From positions 1 through 64,000 of the forward strand of contig PBJO01000011.1 in the NCBI GenBank assembly GCA_002720745.1: a stretch of DNA of 64,000 nt, given 5' to 3'. Below the pieces are notes generated by a model. It searched no databases and was not told where the DNA came from. It saw only the letters and a program-made list of their open reading frames with translations. This DNA is from Balneola sp. (GTDB taxonomy: Bacteria; Bacteroidota; Rhodothermia; Balneolales; Balneolaceae). Positions within the stretch are counted from its first letter, which is position 1, and each line of letters starts with the position of its first letter. This document shows positions 52,331 to 61,652 of the stretch, piece by piece. Both the position numbers and the translations under genes were made by a program.

Positions 52331-53509
52331 ATGCCACTTCCTGTCTCAAAATCTCATCTAATCGGTCATTCAACACCTTGCTATTATTATGATCTCTCCT
52401 TATTGGATGCCACACTGAAAGAGGTTCATAAGCATGGACTAGATAAAGGCTATCATGTCCATTATGCATTAAAAGCAAATCATGAGCCATACATACTAAA
52501 AAAAATACAGGAGGCAGGTTTAGGTGCAGACTGCGTTAGTGGTGGAGAGATTCAGCAGGCCTTAGATAATGGTTTTAGGGCCGATCAAATTGCATTTGCA
52601 GGCGTTGGCAAATCAGATCAAGAAATCACCTTAGGCTTAGAGAGTGATATTTTTTGTTTTAATGTTGAGTCCCTTCAAGAATTATCTGTAATCAATGAGA
52701 TAGCGAAAAAAAGACAAACTAAAGCCCCTGTAGCACTTCGATTAAATCCAAATATTGCTGTTAAAACCCATACATACATGACTACAGGATTAAATGATAA
52801 TAAATTTGGCATTAGTGACGAGGAACTACACTTGGTAATAGAGGCGCTACCAAATCTATTTTATATCGAATTTTTGGGAATACATTTTCATATAGGATCA
52901 CAAATCAATCACCTTGAACCTTTTATTGAATTGGCGAAAAAGGCAAACAGATATATAGAACAAATAGAAACTGCAGGTTTCACCGTCAAGATATTGAATA
53001 TGGGTGGCGGTTACGGGGTGAACTATAAGGAACCCGACAATGAACCAATACCAAATTTTAAAGCTTTTTTTAATGTATTTGACACATATCTAAATCGACG
53101 AAGCGACCAAGAAATCCATTTTGAATTAGGTCGGTCTATTATTGCTCAAGCGGGTAGTCTGCTTTCGAGAGTATTGTTTATAAAAGAACGGAGTAAAAAA
53201 ACTTTTGCTATCATAGACGCAGGTATGACTGAACTCATACGGCCAGCGCTATATCAAGCCACTCATCAAATAGATCGAATAAATTCCGCCAAAATCATAA
53301 GTAATACACTAAAAAAATACGACATTGTAGGCCCAATTTGTGAAAGCTCTGACTCATTTGCCCAGAATTATTCACTACCTGTCTTACAACGCGGCGATTT
53401 ACTAGCCATTAGAAGTGCTGGAGCCTATGGACAAGTAATGAAAAGCCAATACAACTTACGACCGGATTTTCCGGTGATTTACTCCGATGAACTCGGCAAT
53501 CAAACATAG
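52331..53509 (+). CDS. lysA: Diaminopimelate decarboxylase
   Basis: LysA makes L-lysine from meso-diaminopimelate using PLP, the last step of lysine synthesis. The 392-residue product has the PLP lysine motif VHYALKANHEPYIL, ADCVSGGEIQQAL, FLGIHFHIGSQI, the phosphate-binding NMGGGYGVNY, HFELGRSIIAQAG and the substrate motif VGPICESSDSFA. All key residues are intact. It is followed after 36 bases by an aspartokinase-like gene, another lysine-pathway family. Confidence 0.94.
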   Translation: MPLPVSKSHLIGHSTPCYYYDLSLLDATLKEVHKHGLDKGYHVHYALKANHEPYILKKIQEAGLGADCVSGGEIQQALDNGFRADQIAFAGVGKSDQEITLGLESDIFCFNVESLQELSVINEIAKKRQTKAPVALRLNPNIAVKTHTYMTTGLNDNKFGISDEELHLVIEALPNLFYIEFLGIHFHIGSQINHLEPFIELAKKANRYIEQIETAGFTVKILNMGGGYGVNYKEPDNEPIPNFKAFFNVFDTYLNRRSDQEIHFELGRSIIAQAGSLLSRVLFIKERSKKTFAIIDAGMTELIRPALYQATHQIDRINSAKIISNTLKKYDIVGPICESSDSFAQNYSLPVLQRGDLLAIRSAGAYGQVMKSQYNLRPDFPVIYSDELGNQT

Positions 53510-53545
53510 AATGTATACTATTACCATTCAAACCAATAAAATTAT

Positions 53546-54253
53546 ATGAAAGACATTCACGTATTGAGTTTTGAAGGACATAATATCAGTGATGTTTCCC
53601 ATCTGGTAAATGCAGTCAATTATGTTCAAAAATACGATCGTGCTATAGTAGTGATTAATGCCTTCGATCAGACCCGTAATAAACTATTAGCCATTACAGA
53701 TACCGCTGTTTCAGGTAATTTAGACGCAGCTCATGCTCTATCTGATGAAATCTACGATTTATACTATGATCTTATTCAAAAGGCCCTAGAAAGCCACCCG
53801 AATCCTAAAAATACTCTTATTCTAGAAACAACAGACAAAAAGTTAGAAGAATACACTTTTCGGCTAAAAAAACTTTTAGGCTATGCTGATAAAATGCGCT
53901 CTAATCAAGATCGTTGGGTGGATTCTATAGTTCCTATTGGAGACCAAATGGCTGCTTACGTACTGAGTCAAACGGCACTTTCTTGGGGATTACTTACGCA
54001 ATATGTAGAAGCTACCAAGCTTATAAAAACGGATAATGAATACGGCCAAGCCAACCCCAATACGATGAGTATATATCAGCACTGTAGCTCACTTGAGACC
54101 CTCATAGAAAATGGTTTCACACCCATCATTGGTGGTGGTTACGGCATTAGTATGGAAAAATCGATGTCACTATTAGGCCCAGATGGCTTAGATATTACAG
54201 CTCGGCTTATAACGGGGGCACTTGAGGCAAAATCCATTGAATTTATTTCTTAG
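53546..54253 (+). CDS. Degenerate aspartokinase-like protein, kinase domain only
   Basis: The 235-residue product has the layout of an aspartokinase amino-acid-kinase domain: an opening strand IHVLSFEGHNISDVSHLVNA, AIVVINAFDQTRNKLLAITD and an ending GPDGLDITARLITGALEAKS. The catalytic FGGTSV motif is altered to FEGHNI, without the usual Lys before it, and the GGSDYTA ATP-binding motif is altered to DGLDITA. No ACT domains follow. It is likely a non-catalytic regulator or a much-diverged enzyme. It lies between lysA and the ABC-F gene (five bases), in one transcription unit. Confidence 0.7.
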   Translation: MKDIHVLSFEGHNISDVSHLVNAVNYVQKYDRAIVVINAFDQTRNKLLAITDTAVSGNLDAAHALSDEIYDLYYDLIQKALESHPNPKNTLILETTDKKLEEYTFRLKKLLGYADKMRSNQDRWVDSIVPIGDQMAAYVLSQTALSWGLLTQYVEATKLIKTDNEYGQANPNTMSIYQHCSSLETLIENGFTPIIGGGYGISMEKSMSLLGPDGLDITARLITGALEAKSIEFIS

Positions 54254-54258
54254 CAACT

Positions 54259-56235
54259 ATGCTACAATGTGCTAATATTAGCCTATCACTGGGTAATCAA
54301 GCCGTACTCGACGACATATCGATAATTATTAATCCAGCCGATCGTATAGGATTAGTTGGACCTAATGGAGCGGGTAAATCTACCTTACTTAAGGTGATTA
54401 TGGGGCTTCAGGAAGTGGACAAAGGATCGGTAAGTACAGGTAAAACTGAAAGTTTAGGTTATCTGCCGCAAGATGGGGTAGAACCTAATTTCTCCCTAAA
54501 TGTTGTAGATGAAGTAGAGAGTATATTCCAGCCTATTTTTGATCTAGAAAAAAATGTTCAGCATATCCAGAATAAACTGGGTGATATAGACCCTCACTCG
54601 GCTAGCTACAATGACTATCTAGACCAACTTGGTTCACTTCAAACTGAATTAGAACAATCTGGCATTTATAGCATACGCTCTAAAGTGGAAAAAGTACTAA
54701 CCGGTCTTGGTTTTAACTCCAAAGATTTTAGCCGAACTACAAGTGAATTCAGTGGTGGTTGGCTTATGCGCATGGCCTTAGCTAAGCTTCTGCTACAAGA
54801 CCCAACCTATCTATTGCTAGATGAGCCTACCAATCACTTAGATATTGAGTCGCTACAGTGGTTAGAACAATTTTTAGCACAATATGAGGGAGCTGTTATC
54901 GTCGTTTCACATGATCAATACTTTTTAGATAGCCTAACCAACCGAACACTCGCTATACGTCAAGGTAAACTCCAGGATTATGCAGGTAATTATAGCTTTT
55001 ACGAACGTAAGTGGGACGAAGAGCGAGAATTACTTATAAACACAAAGCGTAATCAAGAAAAACAAATAAAGGATACTCAGGAATTCATTGACAGGTTCCG
55101 CTATAAAGCTACCAAGGCAAGACAAGTGCAGAGTCGTGTCAAACAACTTCAAAAATTAAAGCATATTGAGGTCGAATCCGAACTTGATAGCGTATCTTTT
55201 AGCTTTCCAACCCCAGAACGAACTGGTCAGATTGTCGTTAAATTAGACCAAGTGGTCAAGCGGTATAAAGACCTAACGGTATTCGATGGTATAGATTTAG
55301 AAATAGAACGAGAGGATAAAATAGCTATAGTCGGACCAAATGGCGCAGGTAAATCCACTTTAATCCGAATTATGAGTGGACTGGAACCCATACAAAGTGG
55401 AATCCAAATATTAGGTCATAAAGTACAACATGCCTATTTTGCCCAGCATCAGGCGGATGAACTAGATGAAACAGAAGATCCGCTTGGTATCATGATGAGA
55501 GCTGGATCTGGCGAAAAGGAGAGTCGTTTACGATCTATATTGGGTAGTTTTCTTTTCACTGGTGACGATGTATTCAAAAAAGTTAAAGTACTATCAGGCG
55601 GAGAAAAGTCGCGCTTAGCTCTAGCAAAAATGCTTCTATCACCAGCTAACTTTCTCATTTTTGATGAACCAACAAATCATTTAGACATAAGTAGTAAAGC
55701 GGTCCTACAACAAGCTCTGCAACAATACGAGGGTACCTGCATGATTGTTTCTCATGATAGATCATTCTTAGACCCGATCGTTAACAAGGTTTTGGAAATT
55801 CGGCCTGGATCGATTCGGCTTTTTCTTGGCAATGTCAGCTATTATTTAGACAAAAAGAAAGAGGAAGCCGAACTCATATCATCGGCTCACGAGCGTAACG
55901 AAGAAAGTACAAAAAGGGATCCTTCAGGTACAGATAACCTTTCTAAAAAAGAAAAAAAACGGCAAGAGGCAGAAAGAAGAAATGCTTTAAGCAAACGTTT
56001 GAGACCTCTAAAGAAAAAAATTAATCAATTAGAGGCGGCAATAGAGGACACTGAAAATAGCTTGTCATCTTTAGAGGCTACCATGGCCGAAGTCGATTTT
56101 TATGAAGATCCAATTCAAGTAAAAGAAACTAGTATCGAGTATGAAAAAATCAAAAAAGAACTAACCAAACTCATGTTTCAATGGGAGGAGTACCAAGAAC
56201 GATATGAGCAAATAGAAGCGGAGTTTGAATCGTGA
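54259..56235 (+). CDS. ABC-F family ATPase (Uup/YdiF type)
   Basis: ABC-F proteins act on ribosomes as translation factors or antibiotic-protection proteins; none has a membrane domain. The 658-residue product has two nucleotide-binding domains. Walker A is GPNGAGKS in both. The signatures are FSGGWLMRMALA and LSGGEKSRLALA, with Walker B LLLDEPTNHLD and LIFDEPTNHLD. A linker between them (about 250-310) fits the P-site tRNA-interaction motif. A charged C-terminal coiled coil follows residue 550, as in Uup/YdiF. Specific function cannot be settled. Confidence 0.92.
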   Translation: MLQCANISLSLGNQAVLDDISIIINPADRIGLVGPNGAGKSTLLKVIMGLQEVDKGSVSTGKTESLGYLPQDGVEPNFSLNVVDEVESIFQPIFDLEKNVQHIQNKLGDIDPHSASYNDYLDQLGSLQTELEQSGIYSIRSKVEKVLTGLGFNSKDFSRTTSEFSGGWLMRMALAKLLLQDPTYLLLDEPTNHLDIESLQWLEQFLAQYEGAVIVVSHDQYFLDSLTNRTLAIRQGKLQDYAGNYSFYERKWDEERELLINTKRNQEKQIKDTQEFIDRFRYKATKARQVQSRVKQLQKLKHIEVESELDSVSFSFPTPERTGQIVVKLDQVVKRYKDLTVFDGIDLEIEREDKIAIVGPNGAGKSTLIRIMSGLEPIQSGIQILGHKVQHAYFAQHQADELDETEDPLGIMMRAGSGEKESRLRSILGSFLFTGDDVFKKVKVLSGGEKSRLALAKMLLSPANFLIFDEPTNHLDISSKAVLQQALQQYEGTCMIVSHDRSFLDPIVNKVLEIRPGSIRLFLGNVSYYLDKKKEEAELISSAHERNEESTKRDPSGTDNLSKKEKKRQEAERRNALSKRLRPLKKKINQLEAAIEDTENSLSSLEATMAEVDFYEDPIQVKETSIEYEKIKKELTKLMFQWEEYQERYEQIEAEFES

Positions 56236-56284
56236 TCTTAACTAATTTTACACTTACTTGTAAAGAGATGGCAACCAAGCCAAT

Positions 56285-56716
56285 TTAGTTAGCAAATATT
56301 TGGCGTTTATCGGCAAAAGCTTTGAACTCCAATGCATTTCCACTCGGATCTAAAAAGAACATAGTCGCCTGCTCACCTGCTTCACCTTTGAAGCGAATAT
56401 AGGGCTCAATGATAAAACTAAGTTCGGCATTTTTGAGTCGTTCGGCCAATGCTTCCCACTCATCCATACTCAAAATTACTCCAAAGTGGCGAACAGGTAC
56501 ACCATGCCCATCTACTGCATTCATGGATGATTCTTTTGTCTCATCGGGACTTAGATGAGCCACGACTTGATGACCCCACATATTGAAATCTATCCAGTGA
56601 TCAGAACTTCTCCCTGTACTACAGCCCAAGATTTGAGTGTAAAATTGATATGTTTCTGCTAAGTCTTTAACCGGAAAAGCTAGATGAAAAGGAGTAAAAT
56701 CGCTGTTTTCTTTCAT
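56285..56716 (-). CDS. VOC superfamily (glyoxalase/dioxygenase-like) protein
   Basis: The 143-residue protein has a paired beta-alpha-beta-beta-beta fold. It opens [20 protein letters not shown] and contains [20 protein letters not shown], ending [18 protein letters not shown], with His near the start and Glu near the end as candidate metal ligands. The reaction is unknown. It converges with the ABC-F gene, 49 bases apart. Confidence 0.85.
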   Translation of the reverse strand: MKENSDFTPFHLAFPVKDLAETYQFYTQILGCSTGRSSDHWIDFNMWGHQVVAHLSPDETKESSMNAVDGHGVPVRHFGVILSMDEWEALAERLKNAELSFIIEPYIRFKGEAGEQATMFFLDPSGNALEFKAFADKRQIFAN

Positions 56717-56771
56717 GTAGATTTGACTTTAAGATTTGTACTATTAAAAGTGTAGCCAAACTAAAAAAAAA

Positions 56772-57215
56772 TCACATAAATTGTTTAGCTGCCTGTACCG
56801 CTATTTGATCCACTCTTTCATTATCTGGAATACCCGAATGTCCTCTCACTTTGACCCACTCTACCTGATGAGCCCCGATTACATTCAACAATTCTACCCA
56901 CAAATCCCGATTTTCAACTGGCTTTTTATCTGCCTTCTTCCACCCTTTTGACTGCCATGACTCTAACCAACCCTTAGTCATAGCATTAATAATTAAGGCA
57001 CTATCGCTGTGGATCTTTAGTAAACATGGTTTTTTTATAGCTCTGATGGCTTCAATTACCGCCATCATTTCCATTCGATTATTGGTAGTGTGAGCTTCTC
57101 CACCCGAGAGTACTTTCTCTTTCCCATTGTGTCGTAACAATGCCCCCCAACCTCCCGGTCCAGGATTGCCACTACAGGCTCCATCAGTATAAATAATGAC
57201 CTCTGTTAGACTCAT
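56772..57215 (-). CDS. rnhA: Ribonuclease HI
   Basis: RNase HI cleaves RNA in RNA-DNA hybrids. The 147-residue product has the catalytic acidic residues in IIYTDGACSGNPGPGGWG, TNNRMEMMAVIEAI, LKIHSDSALIINAMTKGW and VRGHSGIPDNERVDQIA (Asp, Glu, Asp, Asp). Length matches E. coli RNase HI. It lies three bases downstream of pyrF on the same strand. Confidence 0.95.
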   Translation of the reverse strand: MSLTEVIIYTDGACSGNPGPGGWGALLRHNGKEKVLSGGEAHTTNNRMEMMAVIEAIRAIKKPCLLKIHSDSALIINAMTKGWLESWQSKGWKKADKKPVENRDLWVELLNVIGAHQVEWVKVRGHSGIPDNERVDQIAVQAAKQFM

Positions 57216-57218
57216 TTT

Positions 57219-58085
57219 TTAATTCAAATCAACTTGTTCAAAAATAGGACGTAATTGATGATTCGCCATAAGAGTACGTTCTAGAATTCGATCCTGCCAA
57301 TTACCTGACGCCGTTTCGTTGTCACTGACCTCGTTCACGTCAAAAAGTATTGCTCTACTGGAATTAATTAGGGGTAATCCAGGGTGAGTAGCTAAGAGTG
57401 CCGTCAATGCTTTAATATCTCCTCCTTGTGCACCAAAACCAGGAATTAATAAAGCAGCCTTTGGATGATGAGCTAGGACCTGCTGTGATACTTGGCTATG
57501 TGTGGCCCCTATAACCATGCCTAAATGTGTCTCGGAGTAATTTTGAATATTGGCTAATTTATCTGCAATATGAGCCGAAAGAGTCTCAAAGTTACCACTC
57601 CTCACCAATAGGAAATCTTGTGCTCCTGCATTAGACGTCAAGGCGACTACATAAACCGCTTTACTACTATCACCTTTAAAAGGTTCCAGGGTTTCCATTC
57701 CCATTAAAGGATTTAAGGTAATAGCATCTACCTTAAACTGATCAAAAAATGCCTGCTTATAATGCTCTGCCGTAGTATTTATATCCCCTCTTTTGGCATC
57801 GGCTATAATTATATGACGACTAGGAATTGCAGCGACAACTCGATGAAACGCATCTAAACCCTTGGAACCTAGGGCTTCGAAAAAGGCTAAATTAGTTTTA
57901 AATGCTGCACAATGTTTGTGAGTAGCTTTTACAACCTGATGACAAAAATATACTATCCGCTCGATTGGATCTTCTGAAAGGGTATGAAGTTGCTCAGGCA
58001 ATCGAGCAAGATTTGGATCAAGTCCTATACACAATACTGAAGAAGATTCGCGAATTGAATCAGCTAATTTGGTTAAAAAATTCAT
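57219..58085 (-). CDS. pyrF: Orotidine 5'-phosphate decarboxylase, class II
   Basis: The enzyme makes UMP from OMP in pyrimidine synthesis. The 288-residue product belongs to the longer class II form, with LCIGLDPNLARLPEQL, the active-site motif IIIADAKRGDINTTAEHY, TLNPLMGMETLEPF and LLIPGFGAQGGDIKAL. Catalytic Asp/Lys residues are intact. It sits upstream of rnhA in a two-gene unit. Confidence 0.95.
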   Translation of the reverse strand: MNFLTKLADSIRESSSVLCIGLDPNLARLPEQLHTLSEDPIERIVYFCHQVVKATHKHCAAFKTNLAFFEALGSKGLDAFHRVVAAIPSRHIIIADAKRGDINTTAEHYKQAFFDQFKVDAITLNPLMGMETLEPFKGDSSKAVYVVALTSNAGAQDFLLVRSGNFETLSAHIADKLANIQNYSETHLGMVIGATHSQVSQQVLAHHPKAALLIPGFGAQGGDIKALTALLATHPGLPLINSSRAILFDVNEVSDNETASGNWQDRILERTLMANHQLRPIFEQVDLN

Positions 58086-58152
58086 CTATGAAATATCTCT
58101 TTTTACCGTATTAATTGCGAATCAAAAATAGAAAATCAAGCTTAAAGTCTGC

Positions 58153-59445
58153 TTAGCCTAGTAAAAATGCATTAGCGAACTCATAAGTTAGCCAAGAACT
58201 GAAATAGGCTAAAATAGTCATATAACCGAACATAACTAAAGGCCACTTCCAGCTATTCGTTTCTCGCTTAACAATAGCTAAAGTACTCATACACTGCATT
58301 GCAATAGCAAAAAAGATCATTAGGGAAAGTGTTGTTGCTAGGGTATATTTTGGTAGTCCGGTGTTTGGATCTATTTCACTCTTAAGACGGTCTATTAATC
58401 CTAATTGCTGATCTGTTTCTTCTATGCTATAGATGATGTTAAGAGTACCTACCATTACTTCTCGGGCGGCAAAAGAGGTCAATAAGCCAATACCTATTTT
58501 CCAATCAAATCCGAGTGGCTCGATTACCGGCTCAATCAGTTGGCCAAAAGTACCTGCATAACTTTGATTTAGCTGAAGAGTCGATATCATCTGATCACTC
58601 AACTGCTGCTCGTTTGCATCTGTAGTGGCTCGATCACTGACCGTAGGTTCATAGATAGGGTAAGAAGCCAAAAACCATAAAATAATAGAAATTGCTACTA
58701 TAATTTTTCCAGCTTCGCTAACAAATATTTTACCTCGTTCTAAGGATTGAATTACAATCAATCTAATATTCGGCAATTTATATGAGGGTAGTTCCATTAG
58801 GAATGGAGTGGGTTTACCCATTGGGAAAATTCGCTTCATCACTGCTGCAGATCCAATTGCCATCACTATCCCAAATAAATACAACCCAAAAAACACCACA
58901 CCTTGTAGCGTTAAAAAGCCCATGAATTGTTTATTAGGGACAAATGCGGCGATCATTACCGCATAGACCGGCAAACGAGCAGAACAGGCCATGAAGGGTA
59001 AAATCATAATGGTAATTAGCCGGTCTCGCCAGTTTTCGATGGTTCTTGTAGCCATAATTCCAGGCACAGCACAAGCAAAACCCGACATCAAAGGGACCAC
59101 CGATCGGCCATGTAAGCCTACCATCGTCATAAAACCATCCATCACAAAAGCAGCCCTAGCCATGTATCCAGTTCCTTCTAAGAAGTAAATAAACAAAAAC
59201 AAGAAAATAATTTGAGGTAGGAAAATCACCACCCCTCCTAGACCGGCAATAACCCCATCGACAAGTAGGTTATTTAACATACCGTTAGGGAGTGAACTAC
59301 CTATAAATGCACCAAACTCGATAAAAATCATATCAATTATATCCATAAAAGGCGTGGCCCAACTAAAAATTGATTGAGACATTATTAAAAGGACCAATAC
59401 GAAGATAAAGGGCCCACCTACTCTATGAGTTAGTACATTATCCAT
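58153..59445 (-). CDS. feoB: FeoB membrane domain, downstream of an in-frame amber codon
   Basis: This 430-residue frame is the iron-permease half of the ferrous-iron transporter. It opens with the conserved NVLTHRVGGPFIFVLVLLIM and has FLEGTGYMARAAFVMDGFMT, the Gate motifs SGFACAVPGIMATRTIENWR, MILPFMACSARLPVYAVMIA and FAAREVMVGTLNIIYSIE. It has multiple TM helices and the cytosolic MDNVL start. It is in the same frame as the GTPase half upstream, separated by a TAG and three codons (ACT GAT TGC). It may be expressed by read-through, by reinitiation at its own ATG, or not at all. Confidence 0.88.
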   Translation of the reverse strand: MDNVLTHRVGGPFIFVLVLLIMSQSIFSWATPFMDIIDMIFIEFGAFIGSSLPNGMLNNLLVDGVIAGLGGVVIFLPQIIFLFLFIYFLEGTGYMARAAFVMDGFMTMVGLHGRSVVPLMSGFACAVPGIMATRTIENWRDRLITIMILPFMACSARLPVYAVMIAAFVPNKQFMGFLTLQGVVFFGLYLFGIVMAIGSAAVMKRIFPMGKPTPFLMELPSYKLPNIRLIVIQSLERGKIFVSEAGKIIVAISIILWFLASYPIYEPTVSDRATTDANEQQLSDQMISTLQLNQSYAGTFGQLIEPVIEPLGFDWKIGIGLLTSFAAREVMVGTLNIIYSIEETDQQLGLIDRLKSEIDPNTGLPKYTLATTLSLMIFFAIAMQCMSTLAIVKRETNSWKWPLVMFGYMTILAYFSSWLTYEFANAFLLG

Positions 59446-59454
59446 GCAATCAGT

Positions 59455-60333
59455 CTAAGTCAGCTCATTACTATGTTCCTTTGATACGCTTCCTTCTGAG
59501 ATATCGCTAATGAAACGATATCGCTGAACTACTTCGGCAGCTGTTGGATTCTCACCCGCAGCTTCTAAAAAATTTTGCAGACTCTCTATTAGTTTTTTGG
59601 CCTTTCCTCCCTCTGAGTATTGATAAAAACTATCTTCAAGACCGCCTTCTGCAATAAGTCGTAATGCCTCTATAGGTCGAGCTCGCTTTGGCAATTGTGT
59701 ATGCTTGGATAGCCATTCCTTATCCAATCGCTCAACAGCCTTTCTAAGAGGCGTAGTTGGATTCCATTGGAAAGGTTTGGGAACTGCCACACCTTTTTCA
59801 ATCAGAGCTTCCTTAATTTGAGTATCGCAGTTTTTGGATCGAGCATTTACTGAAATTACAGGTACTCTCCAAGCGGAAGAAAGCTGCTCAGGTTTAATTA
59901 TAATACCTCTCTCATCAGCGATATCACTCATTGTTAGAACCATTAGTATAGGAATTTGCAAATCCATTACCTGTGAAGCTAAAAACAAGTTGCGTTCGAG
60001 GTTACTTGCGTCTAGAACTAACAAAAGTAGGTCTGGTTTTTCTTCATAGTCGTAGCTCCCTATCAATGTTTCATAGGTTATACGCTCATCTGCTTTTTTA
60101 TGATTTAGACTATATGCACCGGGTAAATCAATAACTTTATGCAATACCCCGTTAATAATGGTAGATCCCATTTTGCGCTCAACAGTAATCCCTGGGTAAT
60201 TTGCTATTTTCTGACGTAATCCAGTGAGGGCATTAAAAATAGTTGATTTACCAGTATTCGGGTTCCCAACTAGTGTAATTGTACTAGGTTGGCGTAATAG
60301 GTCCTTCTGAATAGCTAAATTCGTCTTACTCAT
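59455..60333 (-). CDS. feoB: FeoB GTPase domain, ending at an in-frame amber codon
   Basis: This 292-residue frame is the cytosolic half of FeoB. It has the G1 motif LVGNPNTGKST (residues 21-31), the G2 region YPGITVERK, the G3 motif DLPGAYSL, and the regulatory GDI-like helices (VVQRYRFISDISEGSVSKEH). It ends SNELT-TAG. The TAG lies where intact FeoB continues as a short linker into the membrane domain (usually LTLSDxxDxVLTHR). It overlaps feoA by four bases. Read through, the two halves would give about 726 residues, a normal FeoB. Confidence 0.9.
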   Translation of the reverse strand: MSKTNLAIQKDLLRQPSTITLVGNPNTGKSTIFNALTGLRQKIANYPGITVERKMGSTIINGVLHKVIDLPGAYSLNHKKADERITYETLIGSYDYEEKPDLLLLVLDASNLERNLFLASQVMDLQIPILMVLTMSDIADERGIIIKPEQLSSAWRVPVISVNARSKNCDTQIKEALIEKGVAVPKPFQWNPTTPLRKAVERLDKEWLSKHTQLPKRARPIEALRLIAEGGLEDSFYQYSEGGKAKKLIESLQNFLEAAGENPTAAEVVQRYRFISDISEGSVSKEHSNELT

Positions 60334-60548
60334 ACCGGAATTACCTCAATCATATCAGCTTCTTTTTTTCGTAAGCTAAGAAGATATCCACGAATTTTTA
60401 TTTCCATTGGATAGCCCATTGGAGCTCTCCGAATGACTCTGCAAATACTACCTGGCGTTAGCCCCATTTCCATAATTCGGACGAGTTCCTCTCCTTGAAT
60501 CTGTTTAACCTCATATTTTTGCTGAACAACTGCGTCAGAAAGAGACAT
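60330..60548 (-). CDS. feoA: FeoA-domain protein (first copy)
   Basis: FeoA is a small SH3-like partner of FeoB. The 72-residue product has IMEMGLTPGSICRVIRRAPM and ends GYLLSLRKKEADMIEVIP, the family's usual pattern. It overlaps the feoB start by four bases, so it is translated in coupling with it. It lies downstream of a second FeoA-like gene. Confidence 0.92.
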   Translation of the reverse strand: MSLSDAVVQQKYEVKQIQGEELVRIMEMGLTPGSICRVIRRAPMGYPMEIKIRGYLLSLRKKEADMIEVIPV

Positions 60549-60581
60549 ATGCTTAGTCTCTTTAAGTTTAAAGCTTACTTT

Positions 60582-60809
60582 TTATGGAACGACTGGCTCA
60601 ACTAAAATATTCATTGCCAAAGGTCGGGTTATAGCTAATCGACATTCTGCAATCTGCAGGATTATATTTTTTTGATTAGAGACAACAGTTGCTGTCGCAA
60701 CCTCTACACATCCAAGCTCATGTAATCTGTATGTATCTTCGCTTGCGCAGTTTAAACAACTGACTCGAACTTGTTCGCCTATTTTGGTAATGGTGAGTGG
60801 TACGATCAT
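60582..60809 (-). CDS. FeoA-like protein (second copy)
   Basis: The 75-residue product has a diverged FeoA fold: RLHELGCVEVATATVVSNQK and AECRLAITRPLAMNILVEP. A CLNC pair near residues 19-22 is not usual for FeoA. It is the first gene of the feo operon, 33 bases upstream of the other FeoA gene. It may bind iron or act as a separate regulator; this is inference. Length fits. Confidence 0.82.
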   Translation of the reverse strand: MIVPLTITKIGEQVRVSCLNCASEDTYRLHELGCVEVATATVVSNQKNIILQIAECRLAITRPLAMNILVEPVVP

Positions 60810-60910
60810 CCTGATCTAAATAAGATAATTATTTGATAGCTCTTTATACTAAAAATTCCACTGACCAGAAAGAATTCAACTATATCCAATAAACAATAAT
60901 AATAAACAAG

Positions 60911-61618
60911 TTATAGCACGGACTCGGGATGAACTTCTTCAAAACCGTGAGGAGGTTTGTGAAGGCGCGTTTGTTCAAAAAATAAAGCCTCTTTATTATG
61001 TATCCTTTTACCATTAATAGAAAAAAATCTAAAAGCACCCGGCAATAAAGACTGTAAGGGATAAAAAAAATCAATATATGAATTCTGTTTACTAAATAAA
61101 TCTATATCGTAGCCGTCAAATGCAGCCCGTTTAACTAAAATAAATTCGCCTTTCATTAACAATCTATGAAGCACAGTAGGTTCAATTTCGTATCCCCACG
61201 CATTCTCCTGACTGCTTTTAGCAATGTCTGGCTTGTTGGTTTTCACTGAAATAACCGTTTCGGTACCTGAAGACTGTATTCTGTCAATAGATTTTAGGAC
61301 TAATCTAAGATAGGCATCCACTGGCGCATCATCTATCCAATTACGAATTCCTTGCCCATCTGACCATTGTAGCGTGGGTGGTATAGTATAAAGACGTTCA
61401 ATAATGCTGACTACAGAAGGAAAAGAATCTAAGAAATTGATTCCGTAGCGATTATTAGCTAGATCACTTCCCATAAAAAATAATCGAGAATAGGTAGGAT
61501 CCGGCTTGGTAAAAAACGAAAGTATATCGTCATTAACCTTAGAAGTGTTTGAACTGGTTAGTTCTTCCATGCGCTGATCATGGAAGAATACCAGTTTAAG
61601 TAATTGTTTTGATGACAT
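60911..61618 (-). CDS. Hypothetical protein, 235 residues, downstream of hppA
   Basis: I do not recognise this protein. It has no signal peptide or membrane helix and looks like a mixed alpha/beta cytoplasmic protein, with YSRLFFMGSDLANNRYGINF, APVDAYLRLVLKSIDRIQ and LQSLLPGAFRFFSINGKRIH. It ends in a basic-to-acidic tail (HKPPHGFEEVHPESVL). It lies 34 bases downstream of the pyrophosphatase gene on the same strand, so the two are probably cotranscribed. Confidence 0.7.
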   Translation of the reverse strand: MSSKQLLKLVFFHDQRMEELTSSNTSKVNDDILSFFTKPDPTYSRLFFMGSDLANNRYGINFLDSFPSVVSIIERLYTIPPTLQWSDGQGIRNWIDDAPVDAYLRLVLKSIDRIQSSGTETVISVKTNKPDIAKSSQENAWGYEIEPTVLHRLLMKGEFILVKRAAFDGYDIDLFSKQNSYIDFFYPLQSLLPGAFRFFSINGKRIHNKEALFFEQTRLHKPPHGFEEVHPESVL

Positions 61619-61652
61619 TATTTTCCTAGTAAGTGCGGATTAAAAATAATCC

